In this document: piece by piece, positions 22,298 to 32,528 of the stretch
Layout: every line of letters begins with the position of its first letter
Position numbering within the stretch: the stretch's first letter is position 1
NCBI RefSeq assembly: GCF_011250555.1
Contig: NZ_JAANMZ010000001.1
Span: forward strand, 291,343 to 355,342
Direction: 5' to 3'
DNA from: Bacillus sp. MM2020_4
Lineage (GTDB): Bacteria > Bacillota > Bacilli > Bacillales > Cytobacillaceae
Length of the DNA stretch: 64,000 nt
Position numbers and translations under genes: made by a program
Notes under the pieces: model-generated
Told to the model about the DNA's origin: nothing
The model's database searches: none
The model's input: the letters and a program-made list of their open reading frames with translations, nothing else

Positions 22298-22768
22298 ATG
22301 AGCAAAGTAACGGAAGTTGTAGAAGAACTGGCGACACCACTTTTTCAAGAGCTTGGTCTGGAATTAGTTGACATTGAATATGTAAAGGAAGGAAAAAACT
22401 GGTTCCTTCGTGTATATATTGATAAAGATACAGGTGTGGATATTGAGGATTGCGGTTTAGTTAGTGAGCGGCTAAGTGAAAAACTCGATGAGATTGACCC
22501 GATTCCCCATAACTACTTTCTTGAAGTGTCATCTCCAGGTGCCGAACGTCCATTAAAAAAAGAAAAAGATTTCGAAAAGGCAATCGGCAAAAATGTCTTT
22601 ATTAAAACCTATGAACCGATAAATGGAGAAAAAAGCTTCGAGGGAACCTTACTTGAATTTGATGGTCAACTTGTAAAAATTGAAATTAAGATTAAAACTC
22701 GCAAAAAAATAATTGACATTCCATTTGAAAAAGTGGCAAATGCACGACTTGCAGTTATTTTTTCGTAA
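22298..22768 (+). CDS. rimP: ribosome maturation factor RimP
   Basis: Assists 30S subunit maturation. The 156-residue protein has the two-domain RimP layout: an N-terminal domain with [14 protein letters not shown] and [16 protein letters not shown], and a C-terminal SH3-like domain (FEGTLLEF ... [11 protein letters not shown]). AAGGAGGGAAAGC precedes ATG. It is the first gene of the conserved rimP-nusA-rnpM-ylxQ-infB operon. Confidence 0.96.
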   Translation: MSKVTEVVEELATPLFQELGLELVDIEYVKEGKNWFLRVYIDKDTGVDIEDCGLVSERLSEKLDEIDPIPHNYFLEVSSPGAERPLKKEKDFEKAIGKNVFIKTYEPINGEKSFEGTLLEFDGQLVKIEIKIKTRKKIIDIPFEKVANARLAVIFS

Positions 22769-22812
22769 GAGGAAAAAATAAAAATTGAAAAAGACTAGGG
22801 GGATACAAGGAA

Positions 22813-23937
22813 ATGAGCAGCGAATTATTAGATGCTCTTACAATTCTGGAAAGAGAGAAAGGTATTTCCAGGGACATTTTAATTGATGCAATTGAGGCGG
22901 CATTGGTATCTGCATACCGCCGTAATTTTAATCAGGCACAAAATGTCCGCATCGACTTGAATTTACAAGCGGGCTCTATGCGTGTTTTTGCCAGAAAAGA
23001 AGTGGTTGATCAGGTATTTGACCCACGTCTTGAAATTTCTTTAGAAGATGCGGTGCGTATTAATCCGAATTATCAAGTAGAAGATGTTGTTGAAATGGAA
23101 GTAACGCCAAAAGACTTCGGACGGATTGCTGCGCAAACAGCTAAACAGGTTGTAACCCAACGTGTAAGAGAAGCGGAAAGAGGAATTATTTATTCTGAAT
23201 TTATCGACCGTGAAGAAGATATCATGACAGGTATTGTCCAAAGGTTAGATTCTAAATTTATTTATGTCAGCCTTGGAAAAATAGAAGCTTTATTACCGGT
23301 TAATGAACAAATGCCTAATGAACGATATAAACCGCATGACCGTATCAAGGTATTTATAACAAAGGTTGAAAAAACAACAAAGGGTCCGCAAATATTCGTA
23401 TCACGAACACATCCTGGATTATTAAAACGATTATTTGAAATCGAAGTGCCGGAAATTTATGATGGCACAGTAGAAATTAAATCAGTGGCTCGTGAAGCAG
23501 GGGACCGTTCGAAGATTTCCGTTCATTCTGATAATCAAGAGGTTGACCCGGTTGGTTCCTGTGTTGGACCAAAAGGTACTCGAGTTCAAGCAGTTGTCAA
23601 TGAATTAAAGGGTGAAAAAATTGACATTGTGAAATGGTCTGACGATCCCGTTGTTTTTGTCGCAAATTCATTGAGCCCTTCTAAAGTTCTAGATGTAATG
23701 GTGAACGAGAATGATAAAGCAACAACAGTGGTTGTCCCAGATTATCAACTTTCATTGGCAATCGGAAAACGAGGACAAAATGCCCGTCTTGCTGCGAAAT
23801 TAACAGGTTGGAAAATTGACATTAAATCAGAAGCGGAAGCACGTGAACTAGGGATTTATCCACGTGAAGAACCGATTAGGCTGTTTGATGATCAGGTTGA
23901 CACCGATTTTGAATATGAAGATGAGATAGACGATTAG
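22813..23937 (+). CDS. nusA: transcription elongation/termination factor NusA
   Basis: RNA-polymerase-binding factor controlling pausing, intrinsic termination and antitermination. 374 residues: an N-terminal polymerase-binding domain (1-125), S1 domain ([19 protein letters not shown]), KH1 with [15 protein letters not shown], and KH2 with [18 protein letters not shown]. It lacks the acidic C-terminal repeats of E. coli NusA, as expected for Firmicutes. The short C-terminal tail is acidic ([16 protein letters not shown]). Confidence 0.97.
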   Translation: MSSELLDALTILEREKGISRDILIDAIEAALVSAYRRNFNQAQNVRIDLNLQAGSMRVFARKEVVDQVFDPRLEISLEDAVRINPNYQVEDVVEMEVTPKDFGRIAAQTAKQVVTQRVREAERGIIYSEFIDREEDIMTGIVQRLDSKFIYVSLGKIEALLPVNEQMPNERYKPHDRIKVFITKVEKTTKGPQIFVSRTHPGLLKRLFEIEVPEIYDGTVEIKSVAREAGDRSKISVHSDNQEVDPVGSCVGPKGTRVQAVVNELKGEKIDIVKWSDDPVVFVANSLSPSKVLDVMVNENDKATTVVVPDYQLSLAIGKRGQNARLAAKLTGWKIDIKSEAEARELGIYPREEPIRLFDDQVDTDFEYEDEIDD

Positions 23938-23951
23938 GTGAGGTGAAACGT

Positions 23952-24224
23952 GTGAACAGTAGAAAAAAAGTTCCAATGCGCAAATGTGTGGCAACCGGTG
24001 AAATGAAACCGAAAAAAGAACTCGTTCGCATCGTTCGCTCCAAGGAAGGCGACATATCTATCGATTTGACTGGGAAAAAGTCCGGAAGAGGCGCCTACCT
24101 TTCAAGGGACAGAGAAGCAGTTTTACTAGCCAAGAAAAAAAACACCTTGTCAAATCTTTTAGAGGTTTCGATTAATGATTCTATTTATGAAGAACTACTT
24201 GAGCTAATAGAGAAGGAGAACTGA
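23952..24224 (+). CDS. rnpM: YlxR-family RNA-binding protein (RNase P modulator RnpM)
   Basis: The 90-residue DUF448 protein has the family motif RKCVATGEMKPKKELVRIVRS and GRGAYLS. In B. subtilis YlxR has been described as binding RNase P RNA and reducing RNase P activity, hence RnpM. GTG 23952 is chosen because AGGTGAGGTG (23936-23945) is the ribosome site; the in-frame GTG at 23943 lies inside it. The gene lies 14 bases after nusA. Confidence 0.93.
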   Translation: MNSRKKVPMRKCVATGEMKPKKELVRIVRSKEGDISIDLTGKKSGRGAYLSRDREAVLLAKKKNTLSNLLEVSINDSIYEELLELIEKEN

Positions 24225-24233
24225 CCATCCAAC

Positions 24234-24536
24234 ATGAAACAAAATCAATGGATGTCATTACTTGGCTTGGCCAATCGAGCGCGTAAAATCATATCAGGTG
24301 AAGAGCTTGCCGTTAAAGAAATACGGAACGGAAAAGCAAAGCTCGTTTTATTAGCCGCAGATGCATCTGACAATACGACTAAAAAAATTTCAGATAAATG
24401 TAATTCCTATCAAGTTCCATTAAAAAGGGTGGAAGATCGTTATCTTCTAGGTCAAGCAATTGGCAAAGATGCCCGCGTGGTGGTAGCTGTTTTGGATGAT
24501 GGATTTGCAAAAAAACTGGTAACGTTGCTCGATTAA
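24234..24536 (+). CDS. ylxQ: L7Ae-family K-turn RNA-binding protein YlxQ
   Basis: The 100-residue protein resembles ribosomal L7Ae and L30e: [28 protein letters not shown], then [20 protein letters not shown]. The family binds kink-turn RNA; the physiological target of the Bacillus protein is not settled. The ribosome site AGAAGGAGAA lies about 14 bases upstream of the only sensible ATG, longer than usual spacing. Internal gene of the nusA-infB operon. Confidence 0.92.
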   Translation: MKQNQWMSLLGLANRARKIISGEELAVKEIRNGKAKLVLLAADASDNTTKKISDKCNSYQVPLKRVEDRYLLGQAIGKDARVVVAVLDDGFAKKLVTLLD

Positions 24537-24559
24537 ATCTAGCGGGGGTGAAATAATAA

Positions 24560-26875
24560 GTGAGTAAAATCCGTGTTTATGAATACGCAAAGAAACACAA
24601 TATATCTAGTAAAGAAATTATCAATAAATTAAAAGAAATGAATATAGAGGTCTCCAATCATATGGCAACAATAGAAGATGCTGATATTAAGAAACTCGAT
24701 GCAGCCTATAATAAAAAAGAAACAAATCCAACACAACAAAAACCGAATAATAATGGTTCTCAGAACCGATCTAATGCACGTCCTTCTGGGCAGCAGAATC
24801 GTCCTAATCAAAGTCGGCCGGTTCAGTCATCAGGAAAAAAACCTCAAGTGCAGTCCAACACACCTAAAGCATTCGAGGAGGCTTCAGATAAAAATACTGC
24901 CCCTAGCAAGGTAAAGGTTGTTTCACCTCCAAAAAAGGTTGAGGGTAAAAAGCAAAATCAAGAAACTCAATCAAAAGAAAATAAAGTGTTTAATAACGCT
25001 GATAAAGCTAAGTCAAGACCATATAATAATTATCAAAATCGCAATAACAATAATAATAAAAAGAAAAAATCTCATACACCAGTACAACAGGCACAGCCTG
25101 TGAAGAGAAAAGAAAAAGAGCTTCCGGCTAAAATTACTTTTAGTGAATCATTAACAGTGGGAGAGTTGGCGAAGAAGATTTACCGTGAACCTTCTGAAAT
25201 CATTAAAAAGCTCTTTTTACTTGGGGTAATGGCAACCATCAATCAGGTTTTAGACAAAGATGCCATTGAATTGATTGCCGGCGAGTACGGGGTAGAAGTT
25301 GAGGAAGAAATTAAGATTGATACAACGGATCTTGAGGTTTACTTTACAGAAGATTCGCCTGAATCTTTAGTTGAAAGACCTTCAGTTGTAACCATCATGG
25401 GGCACGTTGACCATGGTAAAACAACCTTGCTTGATTCGATTCGAAACACGAAGGTAACCGAGGGTGAAGCTGGAGGTATTACACAGCATATCGGTGCCTA
25501 TCAAGTGATTGATAATGGAAAGAAGATCACTTTCCTCGATACACCAGGACATGCTGCTTTCACAACCATGCGTGCCCGCGGCGCGAAAATTACGGATATT
25601 ACCATCCTTGTAGTTGCAGCTGATGATGGTGTTATGCCACAAACAGTCGAAGCGATTAACCATGCAAAAGCAGCTGAGGTTCCAATTATTGTTGCTGTTA
25701 ATAAAATGGATAAAGAAGCTGCAAATGCTGATCGTGTTATGCAGGAATTGACAGAACACGGGTTAGTAGCGGAAGCATGGGGTGGGGATACTATATTTGT
25801 TCCACTTTCCGCAAAAACAGGCGAAGGGATTGATAACCTGCTTGAAATGATTCTTCTTGTAGGAGAAGTAGAAGAATATAAGGCAAATCCTAATCGTAAG
25901 GCTGTTGGAACTGTAATCGAAGCACAATTAGACAAGGGACGCGGTTCAGTTGCAACCTTGCTTGTGCAAAATGGTACACTTAAAATTGGTGATCCAATTG
26001 TTGTAGGGAATACACATGGTCGTGTTCGGGCAATGGTGAATGATAAAGGCCGCCGTGTAAAAGAGGCTGGACCATCCACTCCTGTTGAAATTACTGGATT
26101 AAGTGATGTTCCGCAGGCCGGAGATCGTTTTGTCGTGTTTGAGGATGAGAAAACAGCCCGCCAAGTTGGGGAAGCACGTGCAGGGCAAGCATTAGCTGCA
26201 CAACGTGGTGAAAAGTCCATCGTGAGTTTAGAAAATCTATTTGAACAGTTGAAGCAAGGTGAAATGAAGGATCTGAACATCATCTTGAAGGCGGATGTTC
26301 AAGGTTCTGCCGAAGCCGTTGCTGCTTCCTTACAAAAAATAGATGTACAGGGTGTTAATATCAAAATTATTCACAGTGGTGCTGGTGCGATTAATGAATC
26401 GGATATCACTCTTGCTGCAGCATCAAATGCGATTGTGATCGGCTTCAATGTTCGTCCGGATGTAAATGCGAAGCGTGCAGCAGAAGCAGAAAAAGTGGAT
26501 GTTCGTCTTCACAGAATTATTTATAAGGTAATTGAGGAAATCGAAGCAGCCATGAAAGGGATGCTAGATCCTGAGTTTGCAGAAAAAATTATTGGTCAGG
26601 CAGAAATCCGTCAAACCTTTAAGGTATCAAAGGTTGGAACGATTGCAGGTTCTTACGTAACGGACGGGAAAATAACTCGCGATAGCGGTATTCGCCTAAT
26701 TCGTGACGGAGTTGTCATATTCGAAGGTCAAATTGATGCCTTAAAACGTTTCAAAGACGATGCTAAGGAAGTTGCCCAAGGCTACGAATGTGGAATTACA
26801 ATTAAAAACTTTAATGATGTCAAAGAAGGAGATATCATTGAAGCTTACGTAATGGAAGAAATTGAACGGAAATGA
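24560..26875 (+). CDS. infB: translation initiation factor IF-2
   Basis: GTPase that delivers fMet-tRNA to the 30S subunit. 771 residues. An N-terminal IF2N domain is followed by a low-complexity Gln/Asn/Lys-rich linker (about residues 55-185), a second IF2N, and the G domain with GHVDHGKT at residue 281, [12 protein letters not shown] and SAKTGEG; C-terminal tRNA-binding domains follow. The GTG start at 24560 is preceded by GGGGGTGA. The last codon overlaps ylxP (ATGATAA). The linker holds a run of AAT/AAC codons near 25020-25070 that is easy to expand or contract by slippage. Confidence 0.97.
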   Translation: MSKIRVYEYAKKHNISSKEIINKLKEMNIEVSNHMATIEDADIKKLDAAYNKKETNPTQQKPNNNGSQNRSNARPSGQQNRPNQSRPVQSSGKKPQVQSNTPKAFEEASDKNTAPSKVKVVSPPKKVEGKKQNQETQSKENKVFNNADKAKSRPYNNYQNRNNNNNKKKKSHTPVQQAQPVKRKEKELPAKITFSESLTVGELAKKIYREPSEIIKKLFLLGVMATINQVLDKDAIELIAGEYGVEVEEEIKIDTTDLEVYFTEDSPESLVERPSVVTIMGHVDHGKTTLLDSIRNTKVTEGEAGGITQHIGAYQVIDNGKKITFLDTPGHAAFTTMRARGAKITDITILVVAADDGVMPQTVEAINHAKAAEVPIIVAVNKMDKEAANADRVMQELTEHGLVAEAWGGDTIFVPLSAKTGEGIDNLLEMILLVGEVEEYKANPNRKAVGTVIEAQLDKGRGSVATLLVQNGTLKIGDPIVVGNTHGRVRAMVNDKGRRVKEAGPSTPVEITGLSDVPQAGDRFVVFEDEKTARQVGEARAGQALAAQRGEKSIVSLENLFEQLKQGEMKDLNIILKADVQGSAEAVAASLQKIDVQGVNIKIIHSGAGAINESDITLAAASNAIVIGFNVRPDVNAKRAAEAEKVDVRLHRIIYKVIEEIEAAMKGMLDPEFAEKIIGQAEIRQTFKVSKVGTIAGSYVTDGKITRDSGIRLIRDGVVIFEGQIDALKRFKDDAKEVAQGYECGITIKNFNDVKEGDIIEAYVMEEIERK

Positions 26876-27153
26876 TAATCGGTTTAGCGGAATGTGAGTG
26901 TATGATTTATGATGCGCATTCTTTAAAAGAAAAACGAGCTGTTTTGCAAAGGATTCTTACACGTCTAAAACAGAAGTTTAATGTTTCTGTCGCCGAGGTG
27001 GACTATCAAGATGTATGGCAAAGAACGAAAATTGCCATTGCTGTCGTTACCTCTTCAAGGGCTTCGACTGAACATGAATTGCAAAATGCTTTAAAACTTA
27101 TCGACTCATTTCCAGAAATAGAAAGAACAATCACCGAGATTGATTGGCTTTAA
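26872..27153 (+). CDS. ylxP: DUF503 family protein YlxP
   Basis: A small (93-residue) conserved protein of unknown biochemical function, found between infB and rbfA across Firmicutes. The sequence has [22 protein letters not shown] and [18 protein letters not shown], typical of DUF503. Its ATG overlaps the infB stop codon, so translation is probably coupled. The context suggests a ribosome-assembly role. Confidence 0.92.
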   Translation: MIIGLAECECMIYDAHSLKEKRAVLQRILTRLKQKFNVSVAEVDYQDVWQRTKIAIAVVTSSRASTEHELQNALKLIDSFPEIERTITEIDWL

Positions 27154-27170
27154 CTTAAGAGGTGAATGTA

Positions 27171-27542
27171 ATGAGCCACAGAGCAAATCGTGTTGGAGAA
27201 CAAATGAAAAAAGAACTTAGTGACATCATCGGTCGTAAAATTAAAGATCCACGGATCGGCTTTGTGACTGTTACTGACGTTCAAGTAACAGGAGATCTAC
27301 AACAAGCAAAAGTGTTTATATCTGTATTAGGTGATGACGAGCAAAAGGAGAATACCTTAAAAGGCCTGGCAAAAGCAAAAGGCTTTATTCGGACAGAAAT
27401 TGGTCATCGTATTCGACTTCGAAAAACACCTGAAATTATTTTCGAATGGGATGAATCCATCAATTATGGAAATCACATCGAAACACTTCTTCACCAATTG
27501 CATACGGATGACAAACCGATGGAAAAGAACGAAGAAGAATAA
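27171..27542 (+). CDS. rbfA: ribosome-binding factor A
   Basis: KH-like cold-shock factor that matures the 16S rRNA 5' end region. 123 residues from ATG 27171: [33 protein letters not shown] and [19 protein letters not shown] supplies the ribosome site; an in-frame GTG at 27162 lies within it. A strong terminator follows. Confidence 0.96.
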   Translation: MSHRANRVGEQMKKELSDIIGRKIKDPRIGFVTVTDVQVTGDLQQAKVFISVLGDDEQKENTLKGLAKAKGFIRTEIGHRIRLRKTPEIIFEWDESINYGNHIETLLHQLHTDDKPMEKNEEE

Positions 27543-27557
27543 TATCTTGATGAAAAG

Positions 27558-27586
27558 TGGATAGACAAACGTCTATCCATTTTTTT
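27558..27586 (+). terminator. rho-independent terminator after rbfA
   Basis: TGGATAGAC, loop AAAC, GTCTATCCA (27571-27579), then seven T. truB starts only 28 bases later, so either readthrough or a promoter overlapping this hairpin is needed for truB. Confidence 0.88.
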
Positions 27587-27613
27587 CGATAATACTACAA
27601 GTTAGGAGATTTA

Positions 27614-28537
27614 ATGTTGGAAGGAATATTACCGCTATTTAAGCCTGCTGGGTTAACCTCGCATGATTGTGTTTTTAAATTAAGAAAGATTTTGAAAACA
27701 AAAAGGATAGGACATACGGGGACACTCGATCCTGATGTGACCGGCGTTCTGCCTATTTGTGTTGGAAAGGCAACGAAGGTTGCAGAGTACATAACGGATG
27801 CCGGGAAAGCTTATGAGGGAGAAGTTACTCTTGGCTTTTCAACAACAACTGAAGACGCTTCAGGTGAGGTTGTTGAAAGGAAACCGGTAGATCGAATTAT
27901 TTCTCGAGATGAAATCATGGCGTTACTGAAATTATTTACAGGTGAAATCAAACAAACTCCGCCCATGTATTCTGCCGTAAAAGTGGGTGGGGTTAGACTT
28001 TACGAATATGCAAGAAAAGGGATTGTGGTTGAACGGCCTTCTAGAATTGTAACCATCTATTCAATTGAACTGCTTGACGATAGAGAGCAGTTTCAAGGGG
28101 AGGAAATTTCCTTTCGCTTTAAAGTGAGTTGCAGTAAAGGAACGTACATTCGTACGCTGGCGGTCATGATTGGTGAACGCCTAGGTTTTCCAGCCCATAT
28201 GTCTAATTTGCAAAGAGTTCAATCTGCAACCTTTTCTTTGGAGGATTGTTTAACGTTTGAAGAAATAGAACAACATATGGCAGCAGGCACGATTTCAAGT
28301 GTATTAAAACCGCTAGAAACAGCACTTTCTCATTTGCCGAAATTCAAGATTAATGATAAAGTAGCAGAGAAAGTGAAAAATGGTGCGCTATTACCTGTAC
28401 CAGAAGAAGTAGAAAATATTAACGGACCCATTATCGCGGAAACGTATGAAGGTTCCGCGCTTGCCATTTATTCGAAACATCCGAGCAAGCCCGGACTTTT
28501 AAAGCCAATTAAAGTGTTAAGAAATGATCAACCATAA
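27614..28537 (+). CDS. truB: tRNA pseudouridine-55 synthase
   Basis: Makes the universally conserved pseudouridine 55 in the T-loop of tRNA. 307 residues with the catalytic Asp in HTGTLDPDVTGVLPI, KAYEGEVTLGFSTTTEDASG and the C-terminal PUA-like region. TAGGAG precedes ATG. Both T-loop modifiers, TrmFO (U54) and TruB (psi55), are encoded in this window. Confidence 0.96.
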   Translation: MLEGILPLFKPAGLTSHDCVFKLRKILKTKRIGHTGTLDPDVTGVLPICVGKATKVAEYITDAGKAYEGEVTLGFSTTTEDASGEVVERKPVDRIISRDEIMALLKLFTGEIKQTPPMYSAVKVGGVRLYEYARKGIVVERPSRIVTIYSIELLDDREQFQGEEISFRFKVSCSKGTYIRTLAVMIGERLGFPAHMSNLQRVQSATFSLEDCLTFEEIEQHMAAGTISSVLKPLETALSHLPKFKINDKVAEKVKNGALLPVPEEVENINGPIIAETYEGSALAIYSKHPSKPGLLKPIKVLRNDQP

Positions 28538-28569
28538 AAAGGGTACGGTCTAGAAAAGGTGAGTTTCAA

Positions 28570-29523
28570 TTGGAAGTAATTAAGCTTAATTTCCCATTAA
28601 ACATAAATAAAAATGAAATTCCGCCCTTAGCTATGGCTTTGGGCTATTTTGACGGTGTTCATCTTGGACATCAACAAGTTGTGCTAGAGGCAAAAAAACA
28701 AGCAGATAAAAAGGGTCTACGCAGTGCTGTGATGACCTTTGATCCACACCCATCAGTTGTGTTAGGAATGAATAAAAATCAGGTTCAATATATAACTCCA
28801 TTGGAAGAAAAGACTAAAATTATTGAGTCACTCGGGATTGATTATTTATTTATCGTCCATTTCACTTCAGAATTTGCCAACCTTCTTCCACAGGAGTTTA
28901 TTGATCAATATGTCATTGGTCTGAATGTCCAGCATGTAGTTGCCGGATTCGACTTTACTTATGGACGTATGGGCAAAGGGACAATGGAAACGATCCTATT
29001 CCATTCGCGGGACGAGTTTTCTTATTCGATTGTTCCCAAGTTTGTTCATGAAAGTGAAAAGGTAAGCTCGACAAGAATTCGTCATCTTATTAAGGAAGGA
29101 AACACAAGGGGACTTCCTACCCTTCTTGGCAGATCCTACACAACAACTGGCGTGGTCATTCATGGTGATAAACGAGGCAGGACAATCGGTTTTCCTACCG
29201 CGAATATCGACATAGAAGGTGAATATATTATACCGCCACTTGGGGTTTACGCAGTAAGAATGAAGGTTCGGTCCGTTTGGTATAATGGAGTTTGTAATGT
29301 TGGATTCAAACCAACATTTAATAATGAGGCACGAAAGCAGTCTGTTGAGGTTCATTTATTTGATTTTGATCAAGAAATATATGGCGATGAAGTAATGGTT
29401 GAATGGCATCATTATATCCGTAAGGAACAAAAGTTTTCCGGAATCGAACAACTGGTTGCACAAATAGAAAAAGATAAACAACAAACAATAGAATACTTTG
29501 AAAATAATCGACAATCTTTCTGA
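28570..29523 (+). CDS. ribF: bifunctional riboflavin kinase / FAD synthetase
   Basis: Converts riboflavin to FMN and FAD; called ribC in B. subtilis. The 317-residue protein has an N-terminal adenylyltransferase domain with ALGYFDGVHLGHQQVV and VAGFDFTYGRMGKG. The C-terminal flavokinase domain has GDKRGRTIGFPTANID and GVYAVRM. The start is TTG 28570 with AAAAGGTGAG upstream. TrmFO, also encoded here, needs the FAD it makes. Confidence 0.96.
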   Translation: MEVIKLNFPLNINKNEIPPLAMALGYFDGVHLGHQQVVLEAKKQADKKGLRSAVMTFDPHPSVVLGMNKNQVQYITPLEEKTKIIESLGIDYLFIVHFTSEFANLLPQEFIDQYVIGLNVQHVVAGFDFTYGRMGKGTMETILFHSRDEFSYSIVPKFVHESEKVSSTRIRHLIKEGNTRGLPTLLGRSYTTTGVVIHGDKRGRTIGFPTANIDIEGEYIIPPLGVYAVRMKVRSVWYNGVCNVGFKPTFNNEARKQSVEVHLFDFDQEIYGDEVMVEWHHYIRKEQKFSGIEQLVAQIEKDKQQTIEYFENNRQSF

Positions 29524-29631
29524 CATTGTTGGTGAAAAAGATGTTTTTATTATAAGAAAGTAAGGTTTTAACTTGCTTTTTGACGGAAAAACATGTATTC
29601 TTAATTACGTATTAAAAACAACCTTTGCTTG

Positions 29632-29660
29632 GCAAGTCGAGTCACCGACGCTTGCTCGGT
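29632..29660 (+). promoter_or_regulatory. candidate S15 autoregulatory leader of rpsO
   Basis: Two overlapping pairings exclude each other. GCAAG (29632-29636) can pair with CTTGC (29651-29655), whereas ACCGA (29644-29648) can pair with TCGGT (29656-29660) across the same bases. S15-binding leaders are known in Bacillaceae, but this match is by position and shape only. Confidence 0.45.
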
Positions 29661-29693
29661 AACTGGGGATATGAAAATTAGGAGGTGAATTGG

Positions 29694-29963
29694 ATGGCAA
29701 TCACTCAAGAACGTAAAAATGAACTGATCAATGAGTATAAAACTCATGAGGGCGATACTGGATCTGCAGAAGTTCAAATCGCTGTCCTTACTGAATCAAT
29801 CAACAATTTGAACGAGCACTTACGTACACACAAGAAAGATCACCACTCACGCCGTGGTCTTTTGAAAATGGTTGGTAAACGTCGTAATCTTTTAACATTC
29901 CTTCGTAATAAAGACGTACAACGTTACCGTGTGTTAATTAATAAGCTTGGTCTACGTCGTTAG
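29694..29963 (+). CDS. rpsO: 30S ribosomal protein S15
   Basis: Primary-binding small-subunit protein. The 89-residue protein begins [15 protein letters not shown] and has [36 protein letters not shown] and [13 protein letters not shown] 29694 follows AGGAGGTGA (29680-29688); the in-frame GTG 29685 is inside the ribosome site. rpsO-pnp is a conserved pair. Confidence 0.98.
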   Translation: MAITQERKNELINEYKTHEGDTGSAEVQIAVLTESINNLNEHLRTHKKDHHSRRGLLKMVGKRRNLLTFLRNKDVQRYRVLINKLGLRR

Positions 29964-29970
29964 ATTACAG

Positions 29971-29994
29971 AAGCGGGATTTTTCCCGCTTTTTT
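29971..29994 (+). terminator. rho-independent terminator after rpsO
   Basis: AAGCGGGA, loop TTTT, TCCCGCTT (29983-29990), then TTTT. Confidence 0.9.
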
Positions 29995-30207
29995 GTTAGG
30001 TAAAAAAGCCAGAGTAGAATGACCATTTAAGAAATTTCTATACATATTTTTAAGTCAGGACTAATTTGTGCATACTATTATTAATTTGAATGATAACATA
30101 AGCTTTTAAGGCTTTTTTTATATGATTGAAAAATTTAGTACGATGATTGCAGTGAAATGTTTTTTCGCATCATCCTCTAAGTGATTTAGATAGAGAGGGG
30201 TAAAAAT

Positions 30208-32325
30208 ATGGAACATACGAAACATGAATATTCGATGGACTGGGCTGGGCGTAAATTATCAGTTGAAATCGGTCAATTAGCTAAACAAGCAAACGGTGCC
30301 GCCCTGGTTCGCTATGGTGATACTGCTGTATTAAGTACCGCTACAGCTTCAAAAGAACCGAAGAATTTGGACTTTTTTCCGTTAACTGTAAATTACGAAG
30401 AACGTTTGTATGCGGTTGGAAAGATCCCTGGAGGATTTATTAAACGTGAAGGTCGACCAAGCGAAAAAGCTATTTTAGCAAGCCGATTGATTGATCGTCC
30501 AATTCGCCCGCTTTTTGCTGATGGGTTTCGAAATGATGTACAAGTTATTAGTATTGTTATGAGTGTGGACCAAGATTGTTCAACAGAAATGGCTGCGATG
30601 TTTGGTTCTTCACTAGCGCTTAGTACTTCAGATATTCCATTTGAAGGTCCAATTGCCGGTGTGGTTGTCGGTCGGGTCAATAATGAATTTATCATCAACC
30701 CAACTGTTGAACAGGCTGAGAAGAGTGACATCCATTTAACTGTTGCCGGAACAAAAGATGCGATCAACATGGTTGAGGCGGGTGCACTTGAAGTGCCTGA
30801 AGAAATCATGCTTGAGGCGATAATGTTTGGACATAATGAAATCAAACGCTTAATTGAGTTTCAAGAGAAAATTGTCGCAGAAATAGGCAAGGAAAAACGA
30901 GAAATTAGCCTATATGAAATAGATAAAGAACTTGAAGTTGAAGTTAGAGATTTATGTGAAGCTGACATGCTTAAGGCAATTCAAGTGCAGGAAAAGCATG
31001 CTCGTGAGGATGCCATTAAAGAAGTCAAAAATCATGTGATTGCCAAATATACAGAACAAGAAGCAACAGACGAAGATATGAAACAAGTGAAGCAAATTTT
31101 GGACAAGATTGTCAAAGGTGAAGTTCGCCGTTTAATTACAGTGGAAAAAGTTCGTCCGGATGGGCGCAAGATTGATGAAATTCGTCCATTATCTTCACAA
31201 GTAAGTATTTTACCGCGTACACACGGTTCAGGCCTTTTTACCCGTGGACAGACACAGGCATTAAGTATTTGTACACTTGGGGCAATGGGTGATGTTCAAA
31301 TTCTTGATGGTTTAGGGATTGAAGAAGAAAAAAGATTTATGCATCACTATAACTTCCCATCCTTTAGTGTGGGAGAAACGGGACCTATTCGTGGACCGGG
31401 TCGCCGCGAGATTGGGCATGGGGCCTTGGGTGAACGTGCTCTTGAACCGGTTATTCCGCCTGAGAAGGATTTTCCATATACCATCCGCCTTGTTTCTGAG
31501 GTATTGGAATCAAACGGCTCCACCTCACAAGCTAGTATTTGTGCAAGCACCTTAGCAATGATGGATGCAGGCGTTCCAATTAAAGCTCCTGTTGCTGGTA
31601 TTGCAATGGGACTTGTAAAATCAGGTGAGCATTATACAGTGTTATCAGATATTCAAGGGATGGAAGATCATCTTGGAGATATGGACTTTAAAGTAGCTGG
31701 AACCGCTAAAGGGGTCACTGCACTTCAAATGGATATTAAGATTGAAGGTCTTTCCCGTGAGATTTTAGAAGAAGCCCTGCAGCAAGCAAAAGTGGGGAGA
31801 ATGCACATTTTAGATTCCATGCTTGCGACTATTAATGTGCCTAGAGAAGAGCTTTCCCAGTTTGCACCGAAAATTTTAACAATGACGATTAACCCTGATA
31901 AGATTCGTGATGTTATTGGACCAAGTGGCAAGCAAATCAATAAGATTATTGAAGAAACTGGTGTTAAGATCGATATTGAGCAAGATGGTACCGTCTTTAT
32001 TGCTTCAACAAATCAAGAAATGAACAATAAGGCGAAGAAAATCATCGAAGATATTGTTCGTGAAGTTCAAGTAGGTGAAATGTACCTCGGTAAGGTCAAA
32101 CGGATTGAAAAATTTGGTGCCTTCGTAGAAATTTTTGCCGGTAAAGATGGCCTTGTCCATATTTCTGAACTTGCTGAAGAGCGGGTTGGAAAAGTGGAGG
32201 ATGTTGTCAAGCTTGGTGACGAAATGTTAGTAAAAGTAACCGAAATTGATAAACAAGGTCGTGTCAATTTATCCCGCAAGGCTGTATTGAAAGAACAGCG
32301 GGAAAAGGAAGAGCAAAAGCAATAA
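30208..32325 (+). CDS. pnp: polynucleotide phosphorylase
   Basis: Phosphorolytic 3'-5' exoribonuclease of the degradosome-like RNA decay network; RNase Y and RNase J2 are also encoded in this window. 705 residues: two RNase PH domains (the second with [19 protein letters not shown] and [15 protein letters not shown]), a KH domain with [19 protein letters not shown], and an S1 domain with [31 protein letters not shown] precedes the ATG. I could not pick a confident promoter in the 210-base gap upstream. Confidence 0.98.
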   Translation: MEHTKHEYSMDWAGRKLSVEIGQLAKQANGAALVRYGDTAVLSTATASKEPKNLDFFPLTVNYEERLYAVGKIPGGFIKREGRPSEKAILASRLIDRPIRPLFADGFRNDVQVISIVMSVDQDCSTEMAAMFGSSLALSTSDIPFEGPIAGVVVGRVNNEFIINPTVEQAEKSDIHLTVAGTKDAINMVEAGALEVPEEIMLEAIMFGHNEIKRLIEFQEKIVAEIGKEKREISLYEIDKELEVEVRDLCEADMLKAIQVQEKHAREDAIKEVKNHVIAKYTEQEATDEDMKQVKQILDKIVKGEVRRLITVEKVRPDGRKIDEIRPLSSQVSILPRTHGSGLFTRGQTQALSICTLGAMGDVQILDGLGIEEEKRFMHHYNFPSFSVGETGPIRGPGRREIGHGALGERALEPVIPPEKDFPYTIRLVSEVLESNGSTSQASICASTLAMMDAGVPIKAPVAGIAMGLVKSGEHYTVLSDIQGMEDHLGDMDFKVAGTAKGVTALQMDIKIEGLSREILEEALQQAKVGRMHILDSMLATINVPREELSQFAPKILTMTINPDKIRDVIGPSGKQINKIIEETGVKIDIEQDGTVFIASTNQEMNNKAKKIIEDIVREVQVGEMYLGKVKRIEKFGAFVEIFAGKDGLVHISELAEERVGKVEDVVKLGDEMLVKVTEIDKQGRVNLSRKAVLKEQREKEEQKQ

Positions 32326-32360
32326 ACAGTACCGTAAAAATAAAATAGGTATTACAAAGG

Positions 32361-32385
32361 AGTCAGGGTCCAACCCTGACTTTTT
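32361..32385 (+). terminator. rho-independent terminator after pnp
   Basis: AGTCAGGGT, loop CCA, ACCCTGACT (32373-32381), then TTTT. Confidence 0.88.
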
Positions 32386-32528
32386 CTGTAATGAATTTGA
32401 ACGTTTGAATTTCACCTTTGAGAAATATCCTGCTTCAGCACTAAGGACTGCTGACCAGGGTGCGTCCGCTTTTCTATGTTCTACCTTGTCCCTTCTATAC
32501 ATAATCTGTAAGGAAGGGGGAAAAATAA

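Noticed and set aside
25501..26283. 260-codon open frame on the minus strand inside infB
   Set aside because: Antisense shadow of a strongly conserved gene; Ser/Pro/Thr-rich translation with no recognisable domain and no ribosome site.
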